Assembly (NCBI RefSeq): GCF_014280875.1
Contig: NZ_JACLAL010000009.1
Coordinates: 62,001 to 126,000 of the forward strand
DNA from: Paenirhizobium daejeonense
Lineage (GTDB): Bacteria; Pseudomonadota; Alphaproteobacteria; Rhizobiales; Rhizobiaceae
DNA length: 64,000 nt
Direction of reading: 5' to 3'
Shown: positions 8,022 to 16,169 of the stretch, in pieces
Position numbering within the stretch: position 1 is the first letter of the stretch
Layout of the letters: each line of letters opens with the position of its first letter
The notes under the pieces: model-generated
Told to the model about the DNA's origin: nothing
The model's input: the letters and a program-made list of their open reading frames with translations, nothing else
The model's database searches: none
Translations under genes and position numbers: made by a program

Positions 8022-9068
8022 ATGCGTTATCTGATTACCGGGACGGCGGGCTTCATTGGCTTCCATCTGGCCCGAAGGCTTCTCGAAGCTGGCCACCGCG
8101 TCACAGGCTTCGACGGCATGACGCCCTATTACGACGTGTCATTGAAGCGCAAGCGCCACGCTCTCTTGGAAACCTACCAAAACTTCGATCCCGTCTTAGG
8201 AGCACTGGAGGACAGTGCCGCTCTGGAGCGCGCCGCCGCAGTAGAACACCCAGACGTCATCATCCATCTCGCGGCACAGGCGGGCGTACGCTACAGCCTC
8301 GAAAATCCGCAGGCCTATGTCACCTCCAACCTCACGGGTTCATGGACGGTGCTGGAACTCGCCAAGCGCGTCCAGCCACAGCATCTCCTGCTGGCATCGA
8401 GCTCCTCGATCTACGGCGCAAACGAAAAAGTCCCGTTTGCCGAAACCGATCACGCCGACGAACCTCTTACGCTCTATGCTGCCACCAAGAAGGCGATGGA
8501 GGCCATGGGCCATTCGTACGCCCACCTCTACAAGATTCCGACGACGGCCTTCCGGTTTTTCACCGTCTACGGTCCCTGGGGCCGTCCAGACATGGCGCTT
8601 TTCAAGTTCACCGATGCCATCCTGCATGGGCGCCCGCTTGAGATCTATGGCGAAGGCAGAATGAGCCGCGACTTCACCTATATCGATGACCTCGTAGAAT
8701 CGATCGTTCGGCTGATCAATATCGTTCCCGCCGAGGAAAACCGCGTGACGGTGCCCGGCGTGAAGGATACTTTGTCGAGGCACGCGCCGTTCCGTATCGT
8801 CAATATCGGAGGTGGCCAACCCATTGAGCTAATCCGTTTCGTCGAGACTGTGGAGGATGCCGTCGGAGAGCCGGCCATCCGCCATATGCTGCCGATGCAG
8901 AAAGGTGACGTGCCCCGTACGTTCGCCCTTCCCGACCTTCTTCATGCACTCACCGGCTACATGCCAGACACTCCCGTCGACAAAGGCGTCCTTGAGTTCG
9001 TCAAGTGGTACAGGGAATGGAAGCGCGAGACAACCGAGGTCGAACACACCCCCGAAACGGTCTCCTGA
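8022..9068 (+). CDS. NAD-dependent nucleotide-sugar epimerase (UDP-glucuronate 4-epimerase type)
   Basis: Short-chain dehydrogenase-fold epimerase. ATG 8022 (GAAGG upstream) begins directly with the NAD-binding strand MRYLITGTAGFIGFHLARRLL, so it is preferred over the upstream in-frame ATG; the product has 348 residues. The catalytic part shows SSSSIYGANEKVPF and a YAATKKA (YxxxK) near residues 152-156, then FRFFTVYGPWGRPDMAL, which is characteristic of UDP-glucuronate 4-epimerases. The expected reaction is UDP-GlcA to UDP-GalA, a precursor for acidic surface polysaccharide. That fits the glycosyltransferases and lyase downstream. Substrate is inferred from family similarity. Confidence 0.88.
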   Translation: MRYLITGTAGFIGFHLARRLLEAGHRVTGFDGMTPYYDVSLKRKRHALLETYQNFDPVLGALEDSAALERAAAVEHPDVIIHLAAQAGVRYSLENPQAYVTSNLTGSWTVLELAKRVQPQHLLLASSSSIYGANEKVPFAETDHADEPLTLYAATKKAMEAMGHSYAHLYKIPTTAFRFFTVYGPWGRPDMALFKFTDAILHGRPLEIYGEGRMSRDFTYIDDLVESIVRLINIVPAEENRVTVPGVKDTLSRHAPFRIVNIGGGQPIELIRFVETVEDAVGEPAIRHMLPMQKGDVPRTFALPDLLHALTGYMPDTPVDKGVLEFVKWYREWKRETTEVEHTPETVS

Positions 9069-9110
9069 AAACTGCCGGACGAAGTTCGGGCACTTGGCTT
9101 GCGGGGGCTT

Positions 9111-9144
9111 TTGACAATACATAAGTACGGGATTAAAAATCCCG
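9111..9144 (+). promoter_or_regulatory. Candidate promoter with overlapping palindrome
   Basis: A perfect -35 element TTGACA (9111-9116) is followed after 17 bp by an A/T-rich -10-like TAAAAA. A 7-3-7 inverted repeat, CGGGATT-AAA-AATCCCG (9128-9144), covers the -10, as expected for a repressor operator. The repeat could also be a terminator stem for the epimerase gene, but it has no T-run. The pseudo-ABC gene starts 32 bp downstream. Confidence 0.5.
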
Positions 9145-9175
9145 ATTTGCGCTCGTTTAGGCCCGCCTCGCCCCT

Positions 9176-11899
9176 ATGGAAAAAAGTCTTTCCCGATACA
9201 TCTGGAAGCACACTTGGCGTCAGCAAGTCGTTATTCTTCTGATCGTCGCGCTGTCGATGATCCCCTATTTCATTTCGCTGGACCTGCCTAAGCAGATCAT
9301 CAACGGTCCTATTCAGGGCGAAGGTTTTTCGACACCGGATGCAATCCAGCCCTTCTTCGAACTTGGCTTCGACATGCCGTTCGTGGGCTATGTGCAACTT
9401 TACGCCGGCTATCCGCTCGACCGCCTGTCCATGCTGATGGCACTCAGCATCGAGTTCCTCGTACTCGTCGTCATAAATAACGCCTTCAAATACGTCATTA
9501 ACACTTACAAGGGCCGCCTCGGGGAACGCCTCCTACGCCGTATCCGCTTTCAGCTCATCGATCGCCTTCTTCGCTTCCCGCCGATCTATTTCAAACGCAC
9601 CAAGAGTGCGGAAGTCGCCAGCATGATCAAGGACGAGGTGGAACCGCTCGGCGGTTTCGCCGGAGATGCCTTCGTTCAACCGGCGCTGCTTGGCGGCCAG
9701 GCGATCGCTGCTCTCACCTTCATTCTCGCGCAGAATCTGTGGCTTGGGCTCATCGCTGCTTTCATGGCGCTCCTGCAGATCGGGATCATTCCGCGCATGC
9801 GGCGGCGACTGATCCGTCTCGGTCGCGAACGCCAGATAACCGCCCGCCGCCTTGCAGGCCGTGTCGGTGAGATGGTGGACGGCATGCCGACGATCCATGC
9901 CTACGATACCTCGAACTATGAGCGTGCCGACATGGCGCGGCGCCTCGGAGAGATCTTCGCGATCCGCTACGATCTCTACCAGTGGAAGTTCATGGTGAAA
10001 TTCATCAACAACTTCCTAGCCCAAATCACGCCATTTCTTTTTTACAGTATCGGCGGTTATCTAACACTGCGCGGCCACCTCGACGTCGGCCAGCTCGTCG
10101 CGGTCATCAACGCCTATAAGGAACTCCCCGGCCCGCTGAAGGACCTGATCGACTGGGATCAGGCAAGGCAGGACGTTCAGGTCAAATTCGAGCAGGTGGT
10201 AGAGCAGTTTCAGTCCGATTCGATCCTTGAGCCGGAGATCCAGCAGATCTTTACTGGGGTTCCGTCGCCCCTTCCCGGACCGCTCGCAGCGGTCAATCTG
10301 GCTATCGATGACGACAGCGGCGGTCGCGTGGTCGACCACGTTTCCCTGCATATTGAGTCCGGCCAGAGTATCGCCTTTCTCGATGCCAGCGGCAGCGCGG
10401 GGAGCATGATTGCGGACGCAATAGGGCGGGCCGTCTGGCCGGCAGCCGGCAAGGTCGCCGTAGGGGACATCGACATTCGCGAGCTGCCGGAATCCGTGAC
10501 CGGACGCCGTATCAGCTATGTCTCGGCGGAAAGTTACTTCTTCCATGGAAGCCTGAAGGACAATCTGCTTTACGGGCTCAAACACGCTCCCCTGCAACCG
10601 CTGGAGCGGGAAGGCAAGGCCGCAACACGACGGCGCTGGGAGGTGAACGAAGCACGGCTTGCCGGAAACGTTGATTTCGATATCGAGGGGAAGTGGATCA
10701 GCGCCGCAGCCACACCGGAGAGCGCAGTGGACAGGGATACGCTCAACACCTGGATGCTGGGCGTACTAGACACCGTGCTGCTGACGGACGATGTGCTCGA
10801 TCTCGCTTTGCGCAGCTCAATCGATCCGCAAACCAACGCCGAAATCGCCCGGTTCGCTGTCTCGGCCCGCCAGACGCTCCGCGACGAACTGGCGAGCCTC
10901 GACATGCCTGAGCTGGTGATTCCCTTTGACTTCACCACATACAATACGGAAGCGACCGTATCGGAAAACCTGTTGTTCGGCTCCCTGATCGGCGGAGAGA
11001 CAGCCGCCCAACAGATCATCGCCAGCAACTATTTTCGCTCTGTTGTCAGGGATGGCGGCCTCACGACCCTACTGTTCGAAATGGGCCGCTCCATCGCGGC
11101 TACAATCGTCGAACTCTTCGGAGACATGCAGCAGAACAACCCCTTGCTGCCGGAACTTCCCTTCATGGAAGGCCGTGAACTGCCAGATTATGCCCGCATT
11201 CTGAAAGAGATCGAAGGCCGCGGCCCCGAAGAGGCAACAGAAGAACAACGCCGTGCGATATTCCTGACGGCATTCTCCTACGTCGAGAGCCGTTACCGCT
11301 TCGGCCTCATGACCGAAGAAATCATGCGCAAGATTGTCGATGCGCGCCAGCAGTTCCACGCCAATCTACCGAAGGAACTGAGCGGCCTCATTGCGCGTTA
11401 TGAAGCGGATGGATTCCAGTCATCGGCATCGTTGATGGAGAATATCCTGTTCGGAAAGATCAGCCGCGGCCACGCGGATGCACAAAACCGGATAGCTTCC
11501 CTCATCGGCCAAGTGGCTGAAAAAGAAGGAATATATTCAGAAATACTCGCAATTGGCCTCGATTATGATCTTGGGCCCGGCGGCAAGCGATTGACATTGT
11601 TGCAACGACAGAAGCTCAATGTCGCCCGCGCGCTGATCCGACAGACGGAATACTGCGTTCTCAATCAGCCTCTACCAGGGCTTAACCCGCGACTGCAGGC
11701 ACAGTTGGTGAATAATGTGATCTCCTTCTTGCGTGAAAAGTCTGAAAAGTGCACTATTATATGGGTTCTATCAAATCCGCGGCTTTGCAAGCTTTTCGAA
11801 CGGATAGTGGTATTCGATAAAGGTGGCCTCGTCGCTGATGGAACTTACGAGACTCTTGTGGAAGAAAACGGTATGGTGAAAGAACTGGTGACGAGGTAG
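9176..11899 (+). CDS. ABC-exporter-like membrane protein with degenerate (pseudo) ATPase domain
   Basis: A 907-residue protein. Residues 1-340 look like a type IV ABC exporter membrane domain: MEKSLSRYIWKHTWRQQ, hydrophobic segments, then the cytoplasmic-loop pattern RRIRFQLIDRLLRFP and GMPTIHAYDTSNYE. The C-terminal part follows ABC NBD order, but each catalytic motif is changed: Walker A is DASGSAGSM (about 402-410, no GKS/T), the Q-loop is YVSAES, the signature is LTLLQRQ (about 806) instead of LSGGQ, Walker B ends LNQP instead of LDEA, and the H-loop His is absent (WVLSNP). Roughly 380 residues lie between Walker A and the signature, holding three versions of one motif: DNLLYG (about 460), ENLLFG (about 593), ENILFG (about 754). 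It probably cannot hydrolyse ATP at its own sites. Next downstream is a cNMP-binding protein, so a regulated scaffold or sensor is plausible. Confidence 0.85.
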   Translation: MEKSLSRYIWKHTWRQQVVILLIVALSMIPYFISLDLPKQIINGPIQGEGFSTPDAIQPFFELGFDMPFVGYVQLYAGYPLDRLSMLMALSIEFLVLVVINNAFKYVINTYKGRLGERLLRRIRFQLIDRLLRFPPIYFKRTKSAEVASMIKDEVEPLGGFAGDAFVQPALLGGQAIAALTFILAQNLWLGLIAAFMALLQIGIIPRMRRRLIRLGRERQITARRLAGRVGEMVDGMPTIHAYDTSNYERADMARRLGEIFAIRYDLYQWKFMVKFINNFLAQITPFLFYSIGGYLTLRGHLDVGQLVAVINAYKELPGPLKDLIDWDQARQDVQVKFEQVVEQFQSDSILEPEIQQIFTGVPSPLPGPLAAVNLAIDDDSGGRVVDHVSLHIESGQSIAFLDASGSAGSMIADAIGRAVWPAAGKVAVGDIDIRELPESVTGRRISYVSAESYFFHGSLKDNLLYGLKHAPLQPLEREGKAATRRRWEVNEARLAGNVDFDIEGKWISAAATPESAVDRDTLNTWMLGVLDTVLLTDDVLDLALRSSIDPQTNAEIARFAVSARQTLRDELASLDMPELVIPFDFTTYNTEATVSENLLFGSLIGGETAAQQIIASNYFRSVVRDGGLTTLLFEMGRSIAATIVELFGDMQQNNPLLPELPFMEGRELPDYARILKEIEGRGPEEATEEQRRAIFLTAFSYVESRYRFGLMTEEIMRKIVDARQQFHANLPKELSGLIARYEADGFQSSASLMENILFGKISRGHADAQNRIASLIGQVAEKEGIYSEILAIGLDYDLGPGGKRLTLLQRQKLNVARALIRQTEYCVLNQPLPGLNPRLQAQLVNNVISFLREKSEKCTIIWVLSNPRLCKLFERIVVFDKGGLVADGTYETLVEENGMVKELVTR

Positions 11900-11941
11900 C
11901 TTCAGTAGAAACCCGCCCCAGGTTCAGTTTGGAGGTATGCG

Positions 11942-12403
11942 ATGGTCCTTATGGATGAGGTTCAATGCTTGCGCGCCTTGCCGTTTTTCGCGTCTGCGGA
12001 TCCGGCTAAACTGAAGCTTTTGGCTTTCACTTCCGACCGCATGAAATTTGCCCCCGGTCAGGAACTGTTCCACGAAGGTGATCCAGGCGATTCCGCTTTC
12101 GTTATACTCGGCGGCACTGCTGAGGTCGCTGTCGATACCCCAACCGGTGAAATCAAGGTCGCCGAAGCGGGAAAGAACTCCATCGTCGGCGAGATCGCCA
12201 TTCTTTGTGACGGCTATCGCACCGCAACCGTGAGGGCGATAACACCGATGGATACCTTGCGTATCAACAAGGAAACATTCCGCAAGATGATGGCGGATTG
12301 TCCGTCGATGATGTTCGGCGTCATGCGCGTGCTGGCTACCCGTCTTCAGACGACCACCTCCGAACTGGCTGCCCAGAAAAGCCATGAAGAAGAATATGCT
12401 TGA
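11942..12403 (+). CDS. Stand-alone cyclic-nucleotide-binding domain protein
   Basis: A 153-residue protein made almost only of a cNMP-binding beta-barrel. GGAGG precedes ATG 11942 by six bases. The phosphate-binding cassette is visible as VGEIAILCDGYRTATVRA (Gly-Glu ... Arg-Thr-Ala, about residues 80-97), so it should bind cAMP or cGMP. There is no helix-turn-helix after the C-helix, so it is not a Crp-type transcription factor; its effect must be through protein contacts. It lies 42 bp after the pseudo-ABC gene and upstream of a cyclase gene, making that protein a natural partner (inference). Confidence 0.88.
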   Translation: MVLMDEVQCLRALPFFASADPAKLKLLAFTSDRMKFAPGQELFHEGDPGDSAFVILGGTAEVAVDTPTGEIKVAEAGKNSIVGEIAILCDGYRTATVRAITPMDTLRINKETFRKMMADCPSMMFGVMRVLATRLQTTTSELAAQKSHEEEYA

Positions 12404-12435
12404 GCGATTGGGACAGGCCCGTCGACTAACCAAGC

Positions 12436-13253
12436 ATATTTGAGGCTTTTGACCGGTGGATATCGGAACGGGGAGAGGTATATGTATCAGGCACTCTCTT
12501 CTCCCGATATGGTGGTAATGTCACCTGCATCGAATTCCGCTGAGGTGAGATAACCCTGATTTTTGACTGCGGGACAGGCATAATGCGGCTCAGGACCGAG
12601 CGCATTGCCAAACTCAATGTGTTTTTCAGCCACTGCCACTATGAGTACATCATAGGCTTTCCATTCTTCGGTCCATTTCACTGTCCAGGTGTACAGGCCG
12701 CCATCTGGTGGGGTCATCTTGAGGGAACGATGACTATGCAACAAATCGTCGAAGGACTCCTACGTCCCCCGTATTTCCCTGTCGGCCTTGAGATTATGAA
12801 GGCATGCCCGACATTCAGGGATTTCCTACCGAGACATCATCGCCCCTTCTCAGGCCTTCTCAGGCATCACGATAGGAACGGCCGGGCTTAACCATCCTGG
12901 TGGGCCGTTGTCTGACGCATCGAATGGCAGGGTAAGGTATTCGCTTTGATAACCGATACGGAACATGTCCCTGGAGAGCCGGATTCGAGTGCCCTGCACT
13001 CATCGACCACGCCAACCTTTTTCTCTACGACAGCACATTCAGCGACGAGGAAATGAAGCATGTAAGGGGTATCGGACATTCCTCCTGGCAGCAGTCCATC
13101 AGACTCGCCCAAGCGGCGAATGACGCCTGCGTCGGCTTCATCCACCATGCCTTTACCGAAACGGATAACGGTATCGGCGATATCCCGGCACAGGCGCGAC
13201 AACTATTTCCATCAGTGTACGTCTTCGGCGACAGCCAGAGCATGCAAATTTAA
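12436..13253 (+). pseudogene. Broken MBL-fold hydrolase (stop codon plus frameshifts)
   Basis: Pieces of one metallo-beta-lactamase-fold protein follow each other in shifting frames. VSGTLFSRYGGNVTCIEFR comes first, ended by in-frame TGA at 12541. The same frame then gives ITLIFDCGTGI and FFSHCHYEYIIGFPFFGP, an eroded version of the HxHxDH metal site. A second frame gives GTAGLNHPGG around 12878-12900, then DTEHVPGEPD near 12955, then LIDHANLFLYDSTFSDEEM and GIGHSSWQQSIRLAQAAN to the end. At least one stop and two or three frameshifts are present, and the metal motif has lost its Asp-His pair. It lies between the cNMP-binding gene and the cyclase gene, so a lost cyclic-nucleotide phosphodiesterase-like role is possible but unproven. 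Confidence 0.85.
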
Positions 13254-13345
13254 CCCGGACGGGGGAGGATGCCAAAGCCTCTTTTTAGCCGCTTTCATCC
13301 CCCAGACGCACCGTGCCGCGCTCCATTTCCACAAGGTCGCCTTTC

Positions 13346-15049
13346 ATGTTGCAGCCAGCTCGTCCGTTCCTGCCAGACAAGGCTGCACATCAACTCGGTA
13401 TCGCATCGGGTATCGTTCTCTTCGCGTTCATATCGACCCATCTTCTCAATCACAGCCTGACGCTCATATCGATTGATTTCGCCGATGAGGCTCTGAAGAC
13501 CTTCAAGCTTATCTGGCGCAATCCGCTGGGAACGCTCCTGCTCTATGGATCTTTCCTCGTTCATTACCTGCTCGCGCTACGCACGCTTTACCTGCGCCGC
13601 CATATGCGCTTGCCGGCACGCATGCTGATTCAGGTCCTCTTTGGTCTCTCCATTCCCGTCCTGATTGCCCAACATGCGGTCTCCGCCCGCGTTCCCGCCC
13701 TTTTCGGCGGGTTTGATAGCACCTATTGGGGAGTCATCAGGGGCATGTGGACAGGTAACGGGCTGTTTGGCCTGAAGATGGTTCTAGCCGTGATCGTCGT
13801 GTGGGTGCATGGCTGCATCGGCCTCTACGCCGCCATACGCTTCAGGGACTGGTTTCCGCGCATGGCGCCATGGCTGTTCGCACTGGCGATCCTGCTGCCG
13901 ACACTCGCCCTCGTCGGTGTGCTGGTTAATGGGCGTCAGATGGAAGCGGCAGCAAAGGCCGGAGGACAGGTCCTCACAACAGCTCCCGACGGCAACGTAG
14001 TCCGTCAGTATGCGAACCGCCCACCATTGGATCTGGCCGCGATAGAGCGCCGCGTCTACCTCTTCTTTGGCCTTGGTCTGGGACTTGTCGTCGTATTGCG
14101 CGCTGCACGTTCCATGAGGCGCAACGCGCCGGAGATCCGCATTATCTATGCCCATGGTCCCCAGATCCGGGTCCCTCGGGGTACCTCGATCCTTGAGGCG
14201 AGCCGGATCGGCCGCGTCGATCATTATTCGGTATGCGGCGGCAAGGGACGCTGCTCCACCTGCCGCGTGCGCATCATCGACAGCGATGGGCCGCTGCCAC
14301 CTCCGAGTGCCATGGAGCAAGCAACCCTGTCACGTATCAGGGCAGCACCAGATACGAGGCTGAGTTGCCAAACCCGACCGGATTATGATGTCACAGTTGC
14401 CCTGTTACTGGAGCCGCCGGTGGGTGGCGATCTTTATTCCGGCAGGCAGATCAAGCAGGCCGGTCGTGAGAAGGAAATCGTCGTCCTCTTCTGCGATATT
14501 CGCAATTTCACGACGATATCCGAAAGCCGGCTGCCCTATGACATCGTCTTCCTGCTCAACCGCTATTTTTCCGTCGTCGGTCGGGCGGTGGAGGAAGCCA
14601 AGGGACAGGTGGATAAATTCATCGGCGATGGGGTGATGGCTCTCTTCGGCATCGATGCGACCGAACCCAGTGAGGCCTGCCGGCAAGCTCTGAGAGCAGC
14701 CGCCACGATCGTGGCGGAAACCGAAAAGCTCAATCAGGAAATGATGCAGGAATTCGGTGTCGATCTCAGGATCGCCATCGGCATCCATTTTGGACCTGCG
14801 ATCGTCGGGATGATCGGTTATGGGAAAGTGGCAGGACTTACCGCGATCGGCGACACGGTTAATGTCGGCAGCCGTCTGGAGGCGGTCGCCAAGCAATTTA
14901 ATGTTGCTATCGCCGCGTCCGAGCCCATCATGTTGCTTGCCCATGTTCCTTATGACGGGCTGTCCAGCCGTTCCGTCTCACTGAAGGGGCGCAAGACGAA
15001 CATGCGGGTTTATCTGCTGTCTGTGGATGATGCGAAACGCTACGCTTGA
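13346..15049 (+). CDS. Membrane class III adenylate/guanylate cyclase with SdhC-like anchor and 2Fe-2S domain
   Basis: A 567-residue three-part protein. Residues 1-250 hold six predicted helices with histidines in the first four (STHLLNHSL, FLVHYLLAL, LIAQHAV, VVWVHGC), the pattern of a heme-b-binding SdhC-type anchor. Residues about 290-350 carry plant-type ferredoxin ligands (VCGGKGRCSTC and a later LSCQT). Residues about 375-567 are a class III catalytic domain with both metal Asp motifs (LFCDIRNFT and IGDGVMALFG) and the DTVNVGSRLE segment. The S. meliloti cyclase CyaC is reported to have a quinone-responsive diheme anchor, so redox control is likely here too. I chose ATG 13346 over GTG 13313. 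ATP versus GTP specificity is not decided from sequence. Confidence 0.9.
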   Translation: MLQPARPFLPDKAAHQLGIASGIVLFAFISTHLLNHSLTLISIDFADEALKTFKLIWRNPLGTLLLYGSFLVHYLLALRTLYLRRHMRLPARMLIQVLFGLSIPVLIAQHAVSARVPALFGGFDSTYWGVIRGMWTGNGLFGLKMVLAVIVVWVHGCIGLYAAIRFRDWFPRMAPWLFALAILLPTLALVGVLVNGRQMEAAAKAGGQVLTTAPDGNVVRQYANRPPLDLAAIERRVYLFFGLGLGLVVVLRAARSMRRNAPEIRIIYAHGPQIRVPRGTSILEASRIGRVDHYSVCGGKGRCSTCRVRIIDSDGPLPPPSAMEQATLSRIRAAPDTRLSCQTRPDYDVTVALLLEPPVGGDLYSGRQIKQAGREKEIVVLFCDIRNFTTISESRLPYDIVFLLNRYFSVVGRAVEEAKGQVDKFIGDGVMALFGIDATEPSEACRQALRAAATIVAETEKLNQEMMQEFGVDLRIAIGIHFGPAIVGMIGYGKVAGLTAIGDTVNVGSRLEAVAKQFNVAIAASEPIMLLAHVPYDGLSSRSVSLKGRKTNMRVYLLSVDDAKRYA

Positions 15050-15188
15050 GGCAAGAACCATCCACAACGAATTCCCGGCCCGCCTTCCATTCGTATTCAC
15101 TTGCGAAGATTGGCGAACGTAAAAGGAGTTGCGGAGGAAACGCCGTATATCATGCGCGGGGCAGCATACTGACAAGAGGAGGATATCT

Positions 15189-16157
15189 TTGAGACTCTAT
15201 CGTTTTCTGGGCATCGCGTTGCTGGCTGGCGGCGTCGCAACGGCACTCCCGCTCAGCAGTAAGCCGACCACCCAGAAACTTTTCGACGGTTTCGACGGAG
15301 AGGATTTCTCCACCGAGGGTGGCCTCTATTATCGAATGAATGATGAGCAGAAGGCGGGTACCTACGTATTCCAGAACGAGGTGAAACGCGCTGGCGATGG
15401 TGCGCTGAAACTGAGTGTTCGCTCCCAGTGTGCCAAAGAAGATAACCTCTGCAGCGAACGCGCAGAGATCTGGGAGAAAACCCCACTTCGCGTCCCCTAT
15501 AATGAACCCGTCTGGTTCGGTTTTGCTATGAAGCTGGCCGATCCCGTCCCCCAGAATGATCACCGTTATCTGATGGCGCAATGGAAGCGTGAGGTCGGAC
15601 CGGAAGCTGAAGGCGATTTCAGCCCCTTCCTCGCGCTCCGCCTTGATCGCGGCAAGATGTTCTTCTCGGTGGAGACCAATTATGTCGAGGGCGGCCCTCG
15701 GCCGATCAACGACGTTGCGGGCCATTGCCCTGAGGGAAGCACGCCCGTCTGGTTTCGTCCCGAGACCAACCAGATGCGAGCCCTTGCCGCGTCCGGCTCC
15801 GACTGGAGCACCGAGGATGGAGCGACCTTCCCCTCCTGCACGGACAAGATTTCTGTCGTGCAACACAATCCGCTGCCCAAGGCCTCCACGGACTGGATCG
15901 ATTTCGCAGTTTTCTCCCATCCTGATCCCAACGGAGACGGCCGGATTGAAATCTTCGCCAACAGCGTCTGGGTTGCAACAGTAAAGGGGCATATTGGCCA
16001 TGGCGATGCCGGTCTCGGAAAGAACCAGTATTTCAAGTTCGGTCCCTACCGCGCCGGAAGCTCGGATACCTGGACTGTCTATTACGACGATTTCCGCCGT
16101 TCACCAGATTGCATAGACGTGCTGAAAGACGCAAAGGCTTGTTCCATCGTCGAGTAA
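15189..16157 (+). CDS. Secreted polysaccharide-lyase-like protein
   Basis: The best start is TTG 15189, placed after AGGAGGATATCT; it gives MRLYRFLGIALLAGGVATAL, a clear signal peptide, and 322 residues. The upstream ATG at 15129 would put a basic stretch before the signal. The mature part shows the beta-sandwich pattern of the heparin-lyase-like Polysacc_lyase group (FDGFDGEDF, RSQCAKEDNLCSERAEIWE, then WTVYYDDFRRSPDC). It would act outside the inner membrane on an acidic polysaccharide. It follows the cyclase gene and is convergent with the glycosyltransferase operon, so it may trim the locally made polymer. Substrate unknown. Confidence 0.78.
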   Translation: MRLYRFLGIALLAGGVATALPLSSKPTTQKLFDGFDGEDFSTEGGLYYRMNDEQKAGTYVFQNEVKRAGDGALKLSVRSQCAKEDNLCSERAEIWEKTPLRVPYNEPVWFGFAMKLADPVPQNDHRYLMAQWKREVGPEAEGDFSPFLALRLDRGKMFFSVETNYVEGGPRPINDVAGHCPEGSTPVWFRPETNQMRALAASGSDWSTEDGATFPSCTDKISVVQHNPLPKASTDWIDFAVFSHPDPNGDGRIEIFANSVWVATVKGHIGHGDAGLGKNQYFKFGPYRAGSSDTWTVYYDDFRRSPDCIDVLKDAKACSIVE

Positions 16158-16169
16158 ACGGCCGGAGCT

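Noticed and set aside
12487..12744. An 85-codon minus-strand frame in the region between the cNMP and cyclase genes
   Set aside because: The plus strand here reads as a broken MBL-fold protein with conserved motifs; the minus frame is its shadow.
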